Of a stretch of DNA of 64,000 nucleotides, positions 1 to 10,363 are shown piece by piece. Both the position numbers and the translations under genes were made by a program. A model generated the notes under the pieces. It searched no databases, had not been told where the DNA came from, and was given only the letters and a program-made list of their open reading frames with translations. Source of the stretch: Demequina aurantiaca (lineage in GTDB: Bacteria > Actinomycetota > Actinomycetes > Actinomycetales > Demequinaceae); contig NZ_BBRF01000003.1 in the NCBI RefSeq assembly GCF_000975135.1, forward strand, positions 124,001 through 188,000. Reading direction: 5' to 3'. Positions within the stretch are counted from its first letter, which is position 1; each line of letters starts with the position of its first letter.

Positions 1-1154
<1,154 letters not shown>

Positions 1155-1155
<1 letters not shown>

Positions 1156-2339
1156 CAGCGCAGCGTGTCGGGAATCGCGGCGACGTAGCTCTCGATGTTC
1201 CTGCGCACCTCGGCGACGGAATCCCCGCCAAACTTCTCCGCCACAGCATCGGCGAGCGTTAAGGCAACCATCGCCTGGGCGACCACGGCGGCGGGGGCCA
1301 CCGCACAGACGTCCGAGCGCTGGTGAATGGCCTTGGCGGCCTCGCCGGTGGCGGTGTCGATGGTGTCGAGCGCACGGGGCACGGTACTGATGGGCTTCAT
1401 CGCGGCGCGCACGGTCAGCGGCGCGCCGTTGGTCATTCCACCCTCGACGCCACCGGCGCGGTTGGTCCGACGCGTCACGCCGTTGTCGCTGTACTCAATC
1501 TCGTCGTGGGCCTGCGAGCCACGGCGACCGGCGGTGCGGAAACCGTCGCCAACCTCGACCGCCTTGATGGCCTGGATGCCCATGAGTGCGCCTGCCAGGC
1601 GCGAGTCCAGGCGGCGGTCCCAGTGCACGTGCGAGCCCAAGCCAACGGGAAGGCCGTAGGCCACCACCTCGACCACGCCACCCATGGTGTCTCCGTCCTG
1701 CTGGCACGCATCGATCTCCTCGACCATGCGAGCCGAGGTCTCCTCGTGGAAGCAGCGGATCGGATCGGCGTCGAGCTTAGGCGTGGCACCAGCCGGCGGC
1801 AACGGTGCGTCCTCGGGAACCGAGATGGGACCGACCTGCACGGTGTGGCTGACCAGCTCGATGCCGGCGACCTGGCGCAGGAACGACTCGGCCACGGTTC
1901 CGAGGGCGACGCGGGCAGCCGTCTCGCGGGCCGATGCTCGTTCCAGCACCGGACGGGCGTCGTCAAAGCCGTACTTGGTCATGCCCGACAGGTCGGCGTG
2001 ACCCGGGCGTGGGCGCGTCAGGCTTGCGGCGCGCGCGCCCTTCAGCTCCTCAGGATCCACGGGGTCCGCGGACATCACGGTCTCCCACTTGGGCCACTCG
2101 GTGTTGCCCACCATGATGGCGACGGGGCCACCCTGGCTGAGCCCGTGACGGACGCCTCCCAGGAACGTCACCTGGTCCTTTTCGAACGACATGCGCGCGC
2201 CGCGGCCGTAGCCAAGGCGGCGGCGAGCCAGCGCGTCCTGGACCTCGGCGGTAGTGATCTCCACTCCGGCGGGAAGTCCCTCGAGGGTGCCCACCAATGC
2301 GGGGCCGTGCGATTCTCCTGCGGTGAGCCATCTAAGCAT
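1155..2339 (-). CDS. aroC: Chorismate synthase
   Basis: Converts EPSP to chorismate using reduced FMN; last step of the common aromatic pathway. 394 residues, normal length. Visible hallmarks: GESHG near the N-terminus, [16 protein letters not shown] and the following [20 protein letters not shown]/substrate region, and the conserved C-terminal Asp-rich half. I chose the ATG at 2339 because [12 protein letters not shown] is the usual beginning; in-frame ATGs at 2348 and 2360 exist. No Shine-Dalgarno is seen, but CAGAAT lies seven bases upstream, so a leaderless start is possible. An intrinsic terminator at 2361-2389 separates it from the upstream pilus operon, so it should have its own promoter. 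Confidence 0.95.
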
Positions 2340-2360
2340 GGGCTTCATTCTGCCATGCAA

Positions 2361-2389
2361 AAGCCGGGCCCCCAGCAGGGACCCGGCTT
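2361..2389 (-). terminator. Rho-independent terminator closing the pilus operon
   Basis: Inverted repeat AAGCCGGG (2361-2368) / CCCGGCTT (2382-2389), with further pairing towards a short loop. Read on the minus strand the stem is followed by TTTTGC. It lies between the pilO stop (2421) and the aroC start (2339), so it would end pilus transcription before the aro genes. Confidence 0.7.
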
Positions 2390-2420
2390 CGCGTTGGGCT
2401 TGTCTCGTTGCTCGGCTTGC

Positions 2421-3230
2421 CTAGCGGGTAGGCGGCGTGAGCGGGTTGTCGGTGGACTGAGGTAGAGGGACCTCTTCCTCGGCCAGTTCGCCGTCCTCAG
2501 CATCGGCCTGATTCTCCGATCCCACGAGGACGAAGGTCTCACCGGCCATCTCTGCTGTCACCAAGTCGGTGGGGTCTCCCGAGGCTTCCTCCTCGGCAGG
2601 ACCGTCTCCGCTGTCTGCGGCCAACGTCACTGACGTCAGCAGCACAATGCGATTGGTTCCCGTCTGCAAGTCGTTGACTGCACTGAGCACGTCGTTGTAC
2701 TTGCCCGTGATCGTCATGCCGACGTCAATCGAGTACAGACCCTGGACTCCGGCTGCCGCGGGAGGCGTGTCCGTGGCTCCCTCAGCCCCGGGCTCAGGTG
2801 AGGGACTAGCGACCGGCGCCGTGGTCTCGACGTTGGTCTCCTCCTCGGCCGCGGCATCGTCGGCAGCCTGAGTAACCTCAAGCGGCTCGGCGGTGCTGAA
2901 CGTCAGACTCGTGATGATGACATCGTTCTTCTCCGCGACATCAGCGAACAGTCGCTGCAAATCGGCGTACCGCTGGCGAGTGGTGATGCCCTCCTGGAGC
3001 TCCGCCAACTGCGCCTCGTAGATCTCGATGTCCTCAAACTGCTTGCGCAACTTGTTGACTTCAATCTCCGTGTTGGCGTTCATGTCTTCCTGGGCCTGCG
3101 CGGCGTCATTGGTCTCGGAAGCCGAGGCCAACATGGGTGAGGCAAGCAGGAACCAGAAGGCGGCCAGCAAGATCACGACGACCAAGATGGTGCCGACAGT
3201 CCACTGGCGGGCTGCGTTCATTGTCTTCAT
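2421..3230 (-). CDS. pilO: PilO-like type IV pilus inner-membrane assembly protein
   Basis: Last gene of the pilus operon. One transmembrane helix at about residues 11-33 is followed by a coiled-coil stretch (about 40-100) and a C-terminal alpha/beta region (GLYSIDVGMTITGKYND, about 165-215) that matches the ferredoxin-like fold expected of PilO, interrupted and followed by acidic, Pro/Ala-rich linkers. The family role is to form the alignment complex with PilN and PilM linking the cytoplasmic ATPases to the growing pilus. Primary sequence conservation in PilO is low, so the call rests on topology and on position directly after pilM-pilN, five bases downstream of the pilN stop. An alternative ATG lies at 3221. 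Confidence 0.75.
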   Translation of the reverse strand: MKTMNAARQWTVGTILVVVILLAAFWFLLASPMLASASETNDAAQAQEDMNANTEIEVNKLRKQFEDIEIYEAQLAELQEGITTRQRYADLQRLFADVAEKNDVIITSLTFSTAEPLEVTQAADDAAAEEETNVETTAPVASPSPEPGAEGATDTPPAAAGVQGLYSIDVGMTITGKYNDVLSAVNDLQTGTNRIVLLTSVTLAADSGDGPAEEEASGDPTDLVTAEMAGETFVLVGSENQADAEDGELAEEEVPLPQSTDNPLTPPTR

Positions 3231-3235
3231 GGTCT

Positions 3236-4030
3236 CTAGCCTTCATCCGTAGTGTCAGTGGCGGAATCGTCTGCAGCAGCATCGTCCGTGGCCGCCGCGT
3301 CTTCCGCAGGCTCGTCGTCTGGGAAGGTGCGGTTCGCTAGTGCCTCCGACGTCACCTGCACGGTCGCTGAGACCGCATACGTCACGTTGCCTTCCTCGTC
3401 CTTGAGCTCGGAGCTCTGGAGGTTCGCATCCACCAAGCCGGGTACGGACTCGAGAGTGTCGATCCACTCCGAGGCGACGGGCAGCGTGGGCGACGTAGCC
3501 TCGAAGGTGATCACTCCAATGGCGTCCTCGGTCAGTTCGTCGACACCGACCACCAGGTCGGCACCCGGACCAATCGACGCCACGCTGATGGAGTCAATGG
3601 TGACGCCCTCGGGCAACACTGCGGCCAGCGCGTACACGTAGCTGGTCCAGTTGACTTCATTGGCCAGCACGAACGAGCGAGACTCCCGCACGTCGGAGAT
3701 GTCCTTGATCACCTGAATAACTGGCGAGTACTTCTTCTTCTCCAGCGTGAGTTGGTCGGCGCGCGCCAACGCTTCCTCATTGCGAGCATCAGCGCTGGAG
3801 TTGAGCAGGAACAGCGCACCGTAGGCCAGCACGCACACCAGTACGGCGGCAACGATGGTCCACAGAGTGCGTCGCTTGACGATGACGAGTTCGCGCTGAT
3901 TGGTGACCTCTGCGGGGAGCAGGTTCACCTGGGGGCGGTCGGGAAGGCCGAGTTTGCCAGTCTTGCCCTGGGTGGGTCCCAGGAGCGGTGTCACCGCGGC
4001 GTGCGGCGTGTCTTGGGTCACGGTGCTCAT
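3236..4030 (-). CDS. pilN: PilN-like type IV pilus assembly protein
   Basis: Bitopic membrane protein of the PilM-PilN-PilO platform. The cytoplasmic N-terminus holds the PilM-binding motif (PQVNLLP, about residues 33-39, matching the family's INLLP), followed by one transmembrane helix at about 55-77, a coiled coil and an extracytoplasmic alpha/beta domain. The C-terminal 30 residues are almost only Asp, Ala, Glu and Thr, a disordered acidic tail not usual in proteobacterial PilN. The ATG at 4030 overlaps the pilM stop by four bases (ATGA), so expression is coupled to pilM. Confidence 0.85.
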   Translation of the reverse strand: MSTVTQDTPHAAVTPLLGPTQGKTGKLGLPDRPQVNLLPAEVTNQRELVIVKRRTLWTIVAAVLVCVLAYGALFLLNSSADARNEEALARADQLTLEKKKYSPVIQVIKDISDVRESRSFVLANEVNWTSYVYALAAVLPEGVTIDSISVASIGPGADLVVGVDELTEDAIGVITFEATSPTLPVASEWIDTLESVPGLVDANLQSSELKDEEGNVTYAVSATVQVTSEALANRTFPDDEPAEDAAATDDAAADDSATDTTDEG

Positions 4031-5085
4031 GCTGCTACTCCCAGTCCTAGACCGATGGTCATCGCCATGGTCCCCTCACGTCCGCGGAAGGCATCCGCCC
4101 CGCCGACCTTGCGTCCCATGCTCACGCCCTCGAGGGGGTTGCCCAGCAGTGCGCGAGTGCGCGTCGCCGAGGCGATGGTCTGACCCAGCCCGGGCATCGT
4201 CGCGCCACCACCCGTCAGTACGACGACCTGGACGGGCGCGGTGGGGTTGTTCTGGGCGTAGAAGCCAATAGAGCTACGGATTCCCTCAAGCAGCGTGCGG
4301 GTTGCGTCGCCGAACGGCCCAGCCGCCGATGCGTACTCGGGTGCGTTCACCGCGTTCAGTCCCTGCGTGCGCAGGATCTGACCGGCGTCTTGGAGTCCCA
4401 TTCCCGTGGAGCGCGCGAGGGTTTCAGTGAGGTTTTCCGCTCCGGTGGACAGCACGCGCACAAAGCGTGGCACGGCATCGGTGGTCACCACGACGGTGGT
4501 GATGCGGGCGCCGATATCCACCAGCGCGGTGGTGCCCTGGGCGAGTGCGCCGCGGGCCATGGACCTCACCAGCGCAAAGCCACAGAGGTCAATAGAGACG
4601 GGCTTGAGGCCGGCGGACTCGACGGCGCGCACGTTGGTCATCACGCCTTCCTTCCAGGCGGCGACGAGCAACCCTTCCCAGGAGACGCCAAGTTCCGACT
4701 GTGTCTCGTACGTGGGCAGGAAGCTCATGACGGCCTCGTCGGCAGGCATCGGCAGCGACTCCTGAACCTGGAACGGTAGCGACGCCTGCAACTCCGCGTA
4801 GGGCATTTTCGCGAGGGTCATGGGGCGAACAGCCACTCGCTGGTTCCCCACACCCAAGATGACGTCCTTGGTGCTGAAGTCGCCCTGGGCCCACAGCGAC
4901 TTGATCGCCTGGGTAACCGCGAGTTGGTCGACCACTTCACCGTCACGCACCGCGTTGGGGGGAAGCGACTGCTCGGCGTAGCGCACCAGTTCGACGTCGC
5001 CGCCCTGCGCGCTCGAGGTCACCTCTGCTGCACGCACCGCGGTGGCACCGATGTCGAGCCCTACGGAATTTGTCTTCTTAGCCAC
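4027..5085 (-). CDS. pilM: PilM, actin-like ATPase of the type IV pilus
   Basis: Cytoplasmic actin-fold protein that binds the PilN N-terminus. 352 residues, usual length. Phosphate-binding loops are visible: GLDIGATAVRAAEV at about 9-22 and ALVDIGARITTVVV near 190, plus an adenosine-type glycine loop VLTGGGATMPGL near 290. The start is GTG at 5085, preceded by GAGGAG with seven-base spacing. The 78-bp gap to pilD contains TTGAAC-17-TTAAGG, a weak candidate for an internal promoter for pilMNO; I do not rely on it. Confidence 0.93.
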   Translation of the reverse strand: MAKKTNSVGLDIGATAVRAAEVTSSAQGGDVELVRYAEQSLPPNAVRDGEVVDQLAVTQAIKSLWAQGDFSTKDVILGVGNQRVAVRPMTLAKMPYAELQASLPFQVQESLPMPADEAVMSFLPTYETQSELGVSWEGLLVAAWKEGVMTNVRAVESAGLKPVSIDLCGFALVRSMARGALAQGTTALVDIGARITTVVVTTDAVPRFVRVLSTGAENLTETLARSTGMGLQDAGQILRTQGLNAVNAPEYASAAGPFGDATRTLLEGIRSSIGFYAQNNPTAPVQVVVLTGGGATMPGLGQTIASATRTRALLGNPLEGVSMGRKVGGADAFRGREGTMAMTIGLGLGVAA

Positions 5086-5163
5086 GACTTGTCTCCTCGT
5101 GAGTGGTTTGCGCCAACGTCCTTAAGACAATCGGCAAACTGCGTTCAAATCTTGATTGTTCGG

Positions 5164-5973
5164 TCATGTGAACATCCCCGTGTAGGCGTTCCACAGAGAC
5201 TGGCCCCAGGCCACTCCTATGGCGGCTCCCACGATCATCCATGGCCCAAAGGGGATTCCACCCTTGCGCTTGACCCGACCGGTGGCCAGCAAGATGACGC
5301 CCACCACCCCGCCGACAAGGAATGCGGCAAAGCTGCCTACCACCAGCGGACCCCAGCCCAACCACCCCAGCGCAATGCCCAGGACGCCGGCGAGCTTCAC
5401 GTCGCCGAACCCCATTCCTCCCGGGTAGAGAATTGCGGCCAGGAAGTAGAAGGCAAAGAGCGACGCTCCACCGATGGCGGCTCTCGCAAGTGGCCACCAG
5501 TCCCCCGTGACTGCCGACTGGGCGATAAGGAGCACCGCCAGCACGACATAGGCAGGAAGCACGATCACGTTGGGCAGCCGATGCACGTCCAGGTCGATGG
5601 CCGTCAGCGCCACACCAATCGCGGCAAGGTACGCGAAGGCCACGAACTCGAGTCCTAGCCCAAACTGCCACAGCACCAACACAAACAGCACGCCCGTGAG
5701 GAGTTCGATCAGCGGATAACGGGCAGAGATTCTGGCCTTGCAGTCGCGGCACTTGCCACCCAGAATCAGCCACGACAGCACCGGAATGTTGTCCCGGCTG
5801 CGAATCTGGTGACCACACGACGGGCACGCACTGGGGGGAAAGCGAATCGACTCGTCGCGCGGGACGCGCCACACCACCACGTTGAGAAACGAGCCCACGA
5901 CCAGGCCGAGCAAGGCGACCAGAACGTACGTTCCCCACCATTGCCCTACCTCCGCGAGAACATCGCCGGTCAT
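5164..5973 (-). CDS. pilD: Type IV prepilin peptidase / N-methyltransferase
   Basis: Polytopic membrane aspartyl protease that cleaves prepilin leaders after Gly and methylates the new N-terminus. 269 residues. The zinc-binding tetracysteine domain is intact (C50, C53, C75, C78), and both catalytic aspartates are present: D127 in AIDLDVHRLPN and D191 in the GFGD motif (188-191). Multiple hydrophobic helices fill the rest. Its substrates are encoded immediately upstream (major pilin and minor pilins). The ATG at 5973 overlaps the preceding gene's stop by four bases. Confidence 0.96.
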   Translation of the reverse strand: MTGDVLAEVGQWWGTYVLVALLGLVVGSFLNVVVWRVPRDESIRFPPSACPSCGHQIRSRDNIPVLSWLILGGKCRDCKARISARYPLIELLTGVLFVLVLWQFGLGLEFVAFAYLAAIGVALTAIDLDVHRLPNVIVLPAYVVLAVLLIAQSAVTGDWWPLARAAIGGASLFAFYFLAAILYPGGMGFGDVKLAGVLGIALGWLGWGPLVVGSFAAFLVGGVVGVILLATGRVKRKGGIPFGPWMIVGAAIGVAWGQSLWNAYTGMFT

Positions 5974-7622
5974 CCGGCGTCCGTGCCGGGTACCTCGGCA
6001 AAGTCACCGAGCGAGGCACCGACGGGGTTCTCTGGCACGTTCCACTTTTGGTTGTCCGAGCCGTCGCATGTCACGACGACGATGGACGTCCACTGTGGCT
6101 CATAGGCGGTCTTGGGTCCGTCGGCGGACAAGCACTTGCCGTTGTTGTCGCGGAATGTGTAGGCCAGGTCCTCGTCGTTCGAGAAACCGGTACGAATCCA
6201 TTCGGTATTGCCTGACGAGCAGTCCTTGTTGCCGCTGCCGTTCACGAAGCGGGGGAAGAGCGCCGATGCATTGCCGCCGGGCGGGTCCGGTCGCGCCTGG
6301 GTGCGGTACGTGGCGGTGGTGTTCAGACAGTACGTGTTGCCGGCGCTCGGGATCACCGTAATCTTGGTCGTCACCGATTCAGTGCCGAGAGGCGGCTCGT
6401 CGTAGTACCACTTGTGGTTCCAGAGGAACCCTCCGTTGCCGGCCGGGTCCTGCTTGCAGGGGTAGGCGATCATGAAGTTCGCGTTGATGTTCGCGCGCGT
6501 CACGTCCAGGCAGCGACCGTAGAGGTTGAAGTTTACGACCTGCTTGGTGTCGTACGAGGCGTTTCCCTTGCCGACCGCGGGCAGCGGGGTTAGCGAACGG
6601 AATCCGGACGAGGTAGAGACGGAAAGCCGGTCGCCGTTGTCGACGTTGCTGTCCTCGTTGACAATGAAGCTGTTGATCTGCGAGGTGTTGGCTGCGTTCT
6701 GGCCCTTCCAGGTGTAGTCACCGGTCCACGCCCATCGCTGTCCGAGCGGGTCCTGGGCCGTTGTGGTGCACGGCTGCAAGGTGACAGGATTGCCACCGCC
6801 ACCACTGGAGGCGCGACCTGTAATACACAGCGGGATCTTGCCGTCCAGAGATGTAGCGCTGAGGTGCAGCATGTAGTCGTCTGCCCAGGTCCACGAGTTG
6901 AGTTCGCTCTGGTCCTGGCAGTAGGTGGAGGTCGCTGGGCGGTAACGGATGTTCGAACCGGCCGCTGCCGCCGTCGCCACCAGGCAGAACGCACTATCCG
7001 TGTCGAGGATCATGCCGCCGCTGATGCGCTTGGTAGTGAGCTGGAACGTGTAGGCCGACTCCACGATGCGGTCGGCGCGCCCTACCTGAGACGTCGATGT
7101 GGCATCAAACCCCTCGGAGGTGATCATCGCGTACTTGGGGACGGACCGCACTCCCCCGTTGATACCGGTTCCGGTGTAGCAGGTCAACGCGTTGCTGTTT
7201 CGCCAGGTGACATCCTCGTCAACGGGGTCGGTGAGGAAGTACTGGACCTTGGCCTCGTAGCTGGTCTCGCCTCCGGTGCCATCAACCGTGCCGTTGACCT
7301 TGCAAGGGAGCTTGTGAATGTCACCGGCGGGTGCACCGGTGCCGTCCGGGGACGTGGCGTTGCGCAACTGGGAGGCCGCGGCATCGATCCCTGCCTGCGC
7401 GGCGGAGAGCGTGCGGCTGTTCTTCTCCGCGTGGAGCGTGGGGTTCACTTGTGACGTCACGACGGCAAGCACGATAATGGCGAGCACGGTCATCACCATC
7501 ATGAGCATCATGACGGAAAGCATGGCGAAGCCCTCGTCGTGACGGATCCGCTTCATGCGTGCATTGGCGAGCGCGCGGCTCATCGCGGTCATAGCAGTGG
7601 TTCTCGTGGTCAACTGTTTCAT
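5970..7622 (-). CDS. PilX-like minor pilin with ricin-type beta-trefoil repeats
   Basis: 550-residue membrane-anchored minor pilin or pilus-tip protein. The N-terminus (GFAMLSVMMLMM from residue 31, then a long hydrophobic helix and AAQAGIDAAASQLRN) is PilX-type; it lacks the Glu at position +5 (Ser instead), as PilX-like proteins often do. Residues about 203-530 hold five Cys-x-Cys-x-Trp units of ricin B/beta-trefoil character: C213/C235/W244, C266/C285/QRW 295-297, C371/C389/W405, C432/C468/W475, C497/C519/QKW 525-527. Such QxW folds usually bind sugars, so a lectin-like adhesin role is inferred. Start at 7622 chosen because its ATG overlaps the upstream stop (ATGA); an in-frame start at 7649 would overlap more. 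Confidence 0.8.
   Translation of the reverse strand: MKQLTTRTTAMTAMSRALANARMKRIRHDEGFAMLSVMMLMMVMTVLAIIVLAVVTSQVNPTLHAEKNSRTLSAAQAGIDAAASQLRNATSPDGTGAPAGDIHKLPCKVNGTVDGTGGETSYEAKVQYFLTDPVDEDVTWRNSNALTCYTGTGINGGVRSVPKYAMITSEGFDATSTSQVGRADRIVESAYTFQLTTKRISGGMILDTDSAFCLVATAAAAGSNIRYRPATSTYCQDQSELNSWTWADDYMLHLSATSLDGKIPLCITGRASSGGGGNPVTLQPCTTTAQDPLGQRWAWTGDYTWKGQNAANTSQINSFIVNEDSNVDNGDRLSVSTSSGFRSLTPLPAVGKGNASYDTKQVVNFNLYGRCLDVTRANINANFMIAYPCKQDPAGNGGFLWNHKWYYDEPPLGTESVTTKITVIPSAGNTYCLNTTATYRTQARPDPPGGNASALFPRFVNGSGNKDCSSGNTEWIRTGFSNDEDLAYTFRDNNGKCLSADGPKTAYEPQWTSIVVVTCDGSDNQKWNVPENPVGASLGDFAEVPGTDAG
6033..7016 (-). other. Beta-trefoil (ricin B-like) region within the PilX-like pilin
   Basis: Encodes about residues 203-530. 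Five spaced repeats each contain a Cys-Leu or Leu-Cys start, a second Cys 18-36 residues later and an aromatic Trp, two with canonical QxW spacing. The paired cysteines suggest disulfides in an extracytoplasmic domain. Five visible units do not equal the six of two full trefoils, so one unit is either degenerate or the fold is irregular. Confidence 0.6.
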
Positions 7623-8299
7623 GGCCTCTGCGCCCCTCCTACCAGGCACACCTGGGTTCCGCTTGGGTCGTTCGACACCGATTCGGCCGAGGAGTTCCTC
7701 GCGACCATATACACGTCCAACTGGCTACCCGCATCGACCTTGTTGTTGCTCAATCCCGCGTCCAGGTAGACATCGAGGCCCTGCCGGAGGAACACCTTGG
7801 AACCCGTGGGACCCGCACGGTGCAAGGCAAACGGCTGCTCGTCGGCTTTTGTGAGATCGTTCTGCAGGTCGGTGACGAACGTGGACCAGCCGGTGAGGTC
7901 TGCGTCGGTGCCGGGCGTCCAGGTGCGGCGCTGCAACTCGTTGCTCGCCGTGACGTAGCGCCATTGCACGCAGAGTTCCTCGCCGTGGATGGCCGTGGCG
8001 GGCACCTGGTACTCCACGTAGATGTTGCCGCCGGACGTACCGGGCGCATTGATCGCGTCCGCGTACCGAAGCTCCTTGTCCATGCTCTGGAACGTCTTTC
8101 GCAACTGCGACGCCGTGTCCCCCACTACCTGGGCGCTGACGGCCTGGTTGGACATGGAGACTGTCGCGGCCAGTGAAACCACGAGCACCATGGTGAAGAT
8201 GCCCATGGCCACAATCAGCTCGACAACCGACACGCCGCTGTCGTCTCCCCGTGTCGTCTCATTGCGAAGTGCAAGCGTTCGACTCACCACGCGCCTCAT
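7619..8299 (-). CDS. PilW-like minor pilin
   Basis: 226 residues with a classical prepilin N-terminus: a 22-residue leader ending in Gly, then VSVVELIVAMGIFTM, with the conserved Glu at mature position 5 (residue 27) and a hydrophobic helix that packs in the pilus core. The remainder is a globular domain with two cysteines and no recognised family beyond the pseudopilin/PilW type. Expected to be processed by the pilD product two genes downstream and to prime assembly with the other minor pilins. Its ATG shares one base with the preceding stop (TGATG), so it is coupled to the upstream minor pilin gene. Confidence 0.82.
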   Translation of the reverse strand: MRRVVSRTLALRNETTRGDDSGVSVVELIVAMGIFTMVLVVSLAATVSMSNQAVSAQVVGDTASQLRKTFQSMDKELRYADAINAPGTSGGNIYVEYQVPATAIHGEELCVQWRYVTASNELQRRTWTPGTDADLTGWSTFVTDLQNDLTKADEQPFALHRAGPTGSKVFLRQGLDVYLDAGLSNNKVDAGSQLDVYMVARNSSAESVSNDPSGTQVCLVGGAQRP

Positions 8300-10293
8300 C
8301 AGTTGACCCTCACCGTCACGGTGGCTGTCGACGAAGTCAGAACGGGGCTACCGGACGTCGTCTCCAGCTTGTAAGTGAAGCGGCAGAAACCTGAGCGGTT
8401 TTGATTCGACGTGCTCAGTTCAATCGAACCGCCGTTCGCCACCGGGTTCCGCAACGAGTTGCAACTACCACTGATCGTCGTGATTCCGCTCAGGGACGTC
8501 ACTCGGACGCCGGTCGTGGGGCTGCCCAATTCAGAAGGAGTCAACGTCCTGCTGTCGTTTCGCCCAATGGTGGTGCTTGCACCACTCGCCACCGGCGCTG
8601 TGGGTGCTGGGGGTGGCTCCGTGATTTCAATCGTCATGATGCCGGTGTTCACACTATCGTTGCCCCCCGCGGACACCACGGAGTACTCGAGCTCGTATGG
8701 ACCCAGATCACCCGGTTGGGTGAGGAACTCGAGGATCTCTCCAGTTCCAAGCGCACCCGTGTCATTGCCGGTGCCGTCAAGGCGCACCAGCAGGTCGTCG
8801 TCGACGGCGGGGCCGTCGGCACGGTGGATCGTGATGGTGGTGTCTGGGGTGTTCCCCGTGAGGTCCTGCCAGTCAATGGGGTTCCACGTGTCCGTTGAGG
8901 TTGCTTCCAGATCAACTGTCACGTCTGGTACGAACAAGGGCACCGCACGCGTCGTCACGGTGACAGATCCGGCCTCTGCACTCGGGAATCGCAGTCCACC
9001 GGGGGCGGTCGTGTCGTCCACCAGGTAGTAGTAGAACGTCGTCGAGACGCCATCAGTCGCGGGTGCCGCGAACTGAACATCGCCGCCCGAGGTCGTGATG
9101 CCGTTGTTGCTGAGATTGATTGCGTCCTGATTCCGGGCTGCCGTTGTCGCCGCGCTCACGTCCTCGGTACTGAACATGTCAACATTGCGGTCCCACACCG
9201 GCACGACGGAGGTGAAGCGAGTACTGGAAATGTTGTCGACGCCAAGGTCGTTGGCGAGCATTTCCGGGTTGAGTGTTACCGAGGTCCCGGGCTCCACGAA
9301 GATGGTGTCAGCCGTGGCGACGGGAAGGATGTGCACCTGGACGGTGGCGGGATCAGCGGAAATCTCACCGGACGAGCCCTGCACCTTGTACGTAAAGCTC
9401 ACGGTGCCCGACTTGGTGGTGTCGCCGGGTGGGGTGAAGAACACGCTGTTGATGCTCGACCCACTACCGACGCTCACCGAGCCAAATGCCGGGGTCGTAG
9501 AGCCGAGGCTCACGATGGGGCTGACGCTGCCCGAGGCGTTGTACTCAACGGAGTCGTTCAGCACCACCGCAAAGGGAGTCGCGGGTGAGCCCGCGGAAAT
9601 ACTCACCTCGTCGTCGTAGGCAAAGGGCTTGACGGCGGTGTTCCAGGTCGCGTCCTCGCTTGGGTCAATCAGCGAGCTCATGCGATAGCTGTTCTCACCG
9701 GCCGATGCAGCACCCTCGTCCCAGCGCACGACTACCCTCGCGCGGTACATCTCCACATAGTCGGTCGATGACGGGCCGCCGGGGTTGGTGGCAGTACAGT
9801 TCTGGTCGACCACGGAGGCAGAGCGTTGGCGATAGCACTTGCCTATCAACGTGTCGATCGTAAACTCTTGGTTGTCCACGGTCTGCGTGGTGCGCACCGG
9901 GACCCACTGCTTGTCCGGGGTCAGCCCACCCTCGGGGTCCCAGGCAATGGTCATGTCGGCGGTGTCCGACGGCTCGAGGGCGGTCGCATCATTCCAGACT
10001 GCCTTGACGGCTGTCTCGGACCGGCCCTTGATGACACCGCTCGTGCCTACCGCGTTCACCGGACCGCCGGAGACGGAGCGCGCGACGTCCATCGCGCCAC
10101 TCGCGAGGCTGACGGCGGCCTGATTGCGCTGCAAGTGCGCGGTGGTCTTGACGCCGTGGATAAACAGTGCGAGGGCACCCATCGCGATGAGGCCCAGGAG
10201 GAAGAGCGCCCAAATGACCTCGACGAGCGTGAACCCGGAGTCGGCGCCGGAGGTCGACTCGGTAGCGTCGCTACTTGCTTGCGTGGTGTCCAC
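8299..10293 (-). CDS. PilV-like minor pilin with tandem Ig/cadherin-like domains
   Basis: 664 residues, several times longer than a normal minor pilin. The leader ends SGADSG and the mature part begins FTLVEVIWALFLLGLIAM (Glu at +5, residue 25). After a pilin-like region to about residue 210 comes a serine/threonine-rich beta-sandwich array: segments around 215-320, 325-450, 455-555 and 560-664. The second contains VEPGTSVTLNPEMLANDLG, resembling the Big_9/cadherin-like repeats of bacterial adhesins. Function is inferred to be an exposed adhesive or spacer subunit of the pilus. The start is GTG at 10293 with GGAGG upstream. The gap to the major pilin gene holds a strong stem-loop. Confidence 0.8.
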   Translation of the reverse strand: MDTTQASSDATESTSGADSGFTLVEVIWALFLLGLIAMGALALFIHGVKTTAHLQRNQAAVSLASGAMDVARSVSGGPVNAVGTSGVIKGRSETAVKAVWNDATALEPSDTADMTIAWDPEGGLTPDKQWVPVRTTQTVDNQEFTIDTLIGKCYRQRSASVVDQNCTATNPGGPSSTDYVEMYRARVVVRWDEGAASAGENSYRMSSLIDPSEDATWNTAVKPFAYDDEVSISAGSPATPFAVVLNDSVEYNASGSVSPIVSLGSTTPAFGSVSVGSGSSINSVFFTPPGDTTKSGTVSFTYKVQGSSGEISADPATVQVHILPVATADTIFVEPGTSVTLNPEMLANDLGVDNISSTRFTSVVPVWDRNVDMFSTEDVSAATTAARNQDAINLSNNGITTSGGDVQFAAPATDGVSTTFYYYLVDDTTAPGGLRFPSAEAGSVTVTTRAVPLFVPDVTVDLEATSTDTWNPIDWQDLTGNTPDTTITIHRADGPAVDDDLLVRLDGTGNDTGALGTGEILEFLTQPGDLGPYELEYSVVSAGGNDSVNTGIMTIEITEPPPAPTAPVASGASTTIGRNDSRTLTPSELGSPTTGVRVTSLSGITTISGSCNSLRNPVANGGSIELSTSNQNRSGFCRFTYKLETTSGSPVLTSSTATVTVRVN

Positions 10294-10363
10294 CGTTCTC
10301 CCTCCAAGACTGGATCTTTGGGGCCGTGGCCCCGTGAAACTGATTTGGTGATTCTGCGTTGTC

